DNA from: Bacteroidetes bacterium GWA2_30_7 | GTDB taxonomy: Bacteria; Bacteroidota; Bacteroidia; Bacteroidales; GWF2-33-38 | Length of the DNA: 7,288 nucleotides | Direction: 5' to 3' | NCBI GenBank assembly: GCA_001768155.1 | Contig: MENC01000088.1 | Coordinates: 1 to 7,288, forward strand | Shown: positions 5,694 through 7,288 of the stretch, in pieces | Layout: every line of letters starts with the position of its first letter | Position numbering within the stretch: position 1 is the stretch's first letter | Notes under the pieces: model-generated | Told to the model about the DNA's origin: nothing | The model's database searches: none | The model's input: the letters and a program-made list of their open reading frames with translations, nothing else | Made by a program: the position numbers and the translations under genes

Positions 5694-7288
5694 CTATTCA
5701 TCCAAAGTGCTCAAATCTCCCAAATCCTGTCCTAGTGCTTTTGCTTTCAGTACTCTTCTCATAATTTTTCCACTTCGTGTTTTTGGTAAATTATCTAAAA
5801 ATGAAATTTCATCGGGTCGGGCAATAGGTCCAATAACCGATGCAATAAGCTCTTTTAATTCTTTTTCTAAATTATGCGATGGCTCAAAACCTTTTTTAAG
5901 AATTACATAGCAATGTATTGCATTACCTTTAAGTTCGTGTGGCAAAGCAATAGCCGCAGACTCCGCAACCGAAGCATGTGTAATTAATGCACTTTCTATT
6001 TCGGCAGTTCCAAGACGGTAACCGCTAACTTTTATTACATCATCTGAGCGACCGATAATCCAAATATATCCATCGCTATCTATTCGTGCGGCATCTCCGG
6101 GGTGATACCAGCCTTGTTTTTGATATTTTTTCCAATATGTTTCGACAAATCGTTCGGGGTCGTTCAGAATTGTTCGAGCCATTCCGGGCCAAGGGTTTTT
6201 AATTACTAAATTGCCTTCTTCACCTGCTTTTACTTCATCTCCTTTATCGTTTACAACTGAAACTTCGTTTCCAAAAAATGCTTTTGTGGCAGAACCCGGT
6301 TTTAAAGGAGTTATAGGCAAAGGGCAAATCATAAACCCTCCGGTTTCGGTTTGCCACCAAGTATCTATAATCGGACAATTTCCTTTTCCAATTACTCTAT
6401 GATACCATTTCCATGCCTCCGGATTTATTGGTTCGCCAACCGAACCGAGTAAACGCAAGCTGCTTAAATCGTGTTTATTGGGCCACAAGTCGCCATATCT
6501 CATCAATCCACGAATAGCAGTAGGTGAAGTATATAATATATTTATACCATATTTTTCAATCATTCTCCACCAACGGTTTGGATATGGATGATTTGGTGCA
6601 CCTTCGTACATAAATACCGTAGCACCATTTATTAATGGAGCATAAACAATATACGAATGTCCGGTAATCCAACCAGGGTCAGCAGCACACCACCAACGGT
6701 CTTCGGGTTTTATATCAAAAGCCATTTTGTGTGTTGTGGCAGTATAAACACTAAACCCGCCATGAGTATGAACAACTCCTTTGGGTTTTCCGGTCGAACC
6801 CGAAGTATAAAGAACAAACAATGGAGCTTCGGAATCCATAATTTCTGTTTCGCATTTTGGAGATGCAATTGGTAAATTTTTTAAATCGTGAAACCAATAA
6901 TCTCTGTCGTTTTCCATATACACATCAACCCCTGTTCGTTTAATTGTAATACAAACTTCAACAGATGGAGTATTTTCGAGAGATTTGTTTACAATTTCTT
7001 TTAAATTATTCGATTTTCCACGCCGAAAACCACCATCGGCAGTTATAACTATTCTACTATTTGCATCTGTAATTCGTTCGGCAAGAGATTCGTGGCTGAA
7101 ACCTCCATAAACAACGCTATGAGCTGCACCAATTTTAGCACAAGCCAACATTGCAAATAACTGTTCGGGAATTTGAGGTAAATAAATAGTTACAATATCT
7201 CCCTTTTTTACACCCATTGCCTTTAAAATATTTGCAAATTCACAAACTTCTCTGTTAAGGGCATGATACGAATATGTTCGTAAATCGC
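5694..7288 (-). CDS. acs: acetyl-CoA synthetase (AMP-forming), N-terminus beyond the window edge
   Basis: The enzyme activates acetate with ATP to acetyl-AMP and then forms acetyl-CoA, releasing AMP and pyrophosphate. The frame stays open from the stop TAG (5694-5696) to the window edge, giving 530 complete codons. The ATG at 7215-7217 is internal, because the codons before it read NREVCEFANILKAMGVKKGD, typical internal Acs sequence. Roughly 100-120 N-terminal residues should lie outside, given the usual 630-660. Counting from the first complete codon: the P-loop YTSGSTGKPKG is at 160-170; DTWWQTETGG at 308-317 carries the Trp that limits the acyl pocket to acetate; YHPGD at 394-398; the hinge region GRSDDVIKVSGYRLGTAEIE at 412-431; and TRSGKIMRR ends the family with Lys507, equivalent to the catalytic lysine acetylated in Salmonella Acs. 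No catalytic residue looks lost. It precedes the PAS/ATP-grasp gene on the same strand, and no terminator is visible between them. Confidence 0.96.
   Translation of the reverse strand, partial: DLRTYSYHALNREVCEFANILKAMGVKKGDIVTIYLPQIPEQLFAMLACAKIGAAHSVVYGGFSHESLAERITDANSRIVITADGGFRRGKSNNLKEIVNKSLENTPSVEVCITIKRTGVDVYMENDRDYWFHDLKNLPIASPKCETEIMDSEAPLFVLYTSGSTGKPKGVVHTHGGFSVYTATTHKMAFDIKPEDRWWCAADPGWITGHSYIVYAPLINGATVFMYEGAPNHPYPNRWWRMIEKYGINILYTSPTAIRGLMRYGDLWPNKHDLSSLRLLGSVGEPINPEAWKWYHRVIGKGNCPIIDTWWQTETGGFMICPLPITPLKPGSATKAFFGNEVSVVNDKGDEVKAGEEGNLVIKNPWPGMARTILNDPERFVETYWKKYQKQGWYHPGDAARIDSDGYIWIIGRSDDVIKVSGYRLGTAEIESALITHASVAESAAIALPHELKGNAIHCYVILKKGFEPSHNLEKELKELIASVIGPIARPDEISFLDNLPKTRSGKIMRRVLKAKALGQDLGDLSTLDE

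Noticed and set aside
7215..7217. ATG as the true start of acs
   Set aside because: The frame continues upstream to the window edge with clear Acs sequence, so this Met is internal.

Overview
The window looks like a chromosomal piece of a Bacteroidota genome, probably Bacteroidales or a close relative. The DNA is clearly AT-rich, start codons lack Shine-Dalgarno sequences, the one good promoter match is the Bacteroidota-type -7 box TAnnTTTG, and all three proteins resemble families common in that phylum. The phylum is inferred from these signs, not from a database search.

Layout: positions 1-219 are non-coding leader with a TAnnTTTG promoter. A plus-strand gene (220-1464) encodes a PLP-dependent alpha-oxoamine synthase family enzyme and ends at a strong, symmetric intrinsic terminator (1482-1510). 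Next comes a nested palindromic element (1540-1799/1800) with outer inverted arms, a perfect 27-bp and a perfect 19-bp internal inverted repeat, and six short hairpins that all have a GAA (or complementary TTC) triloop. A candidate 7-bp target duplication flanks it. Converging on this element from the right is a very large minus-strand gene (1805-5554, 1249 aa). It encodes a PAS + GAF-like + two receiver-like modules + PPDK/PEP-synthase-type ATP-grasp + conserved C-terminal domain protein. The spacer 5555-5693 consists largely of three different 8-bp-periodic decayed tandem repeats. The right end is a minus-strand acetyl-CoA synthetase gene (acs), cut by the window edge so that its N-terminus is missing.

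How the genes may work together: acs and the sensor-ATP-grasp gene are on the same strand, 139 bp apart, with no terminator visible between them, so co-transcription is plausible. Acs makes acetyl-CoA from acetate. The downstream protein joins sensory and receiver domains to the nucleotide-binding half of a PEP synthase/PPDK but lacks both the phospho-histidine swivel motif and the PEP/pyruvate barrel. It may be a regulator or an uncharacterised ATP-dependent enzyme tied to C2/C3 carbon metabolism; that is inference. The alpha-oxoamine synthase is a separate convergent unit, possibly for sphingoid-base or sulfonolipid synthesis, with its substrate unassigned.

The most interesting items are the hairpin element abutting the stop codon of the large gene, the unusual sensor/ATP-grasp fusion with its conserved C-terminal domain, and the octamer-periodic intergenic spacer. 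No CRISPR array, RNA gene or transposase gene is visible.
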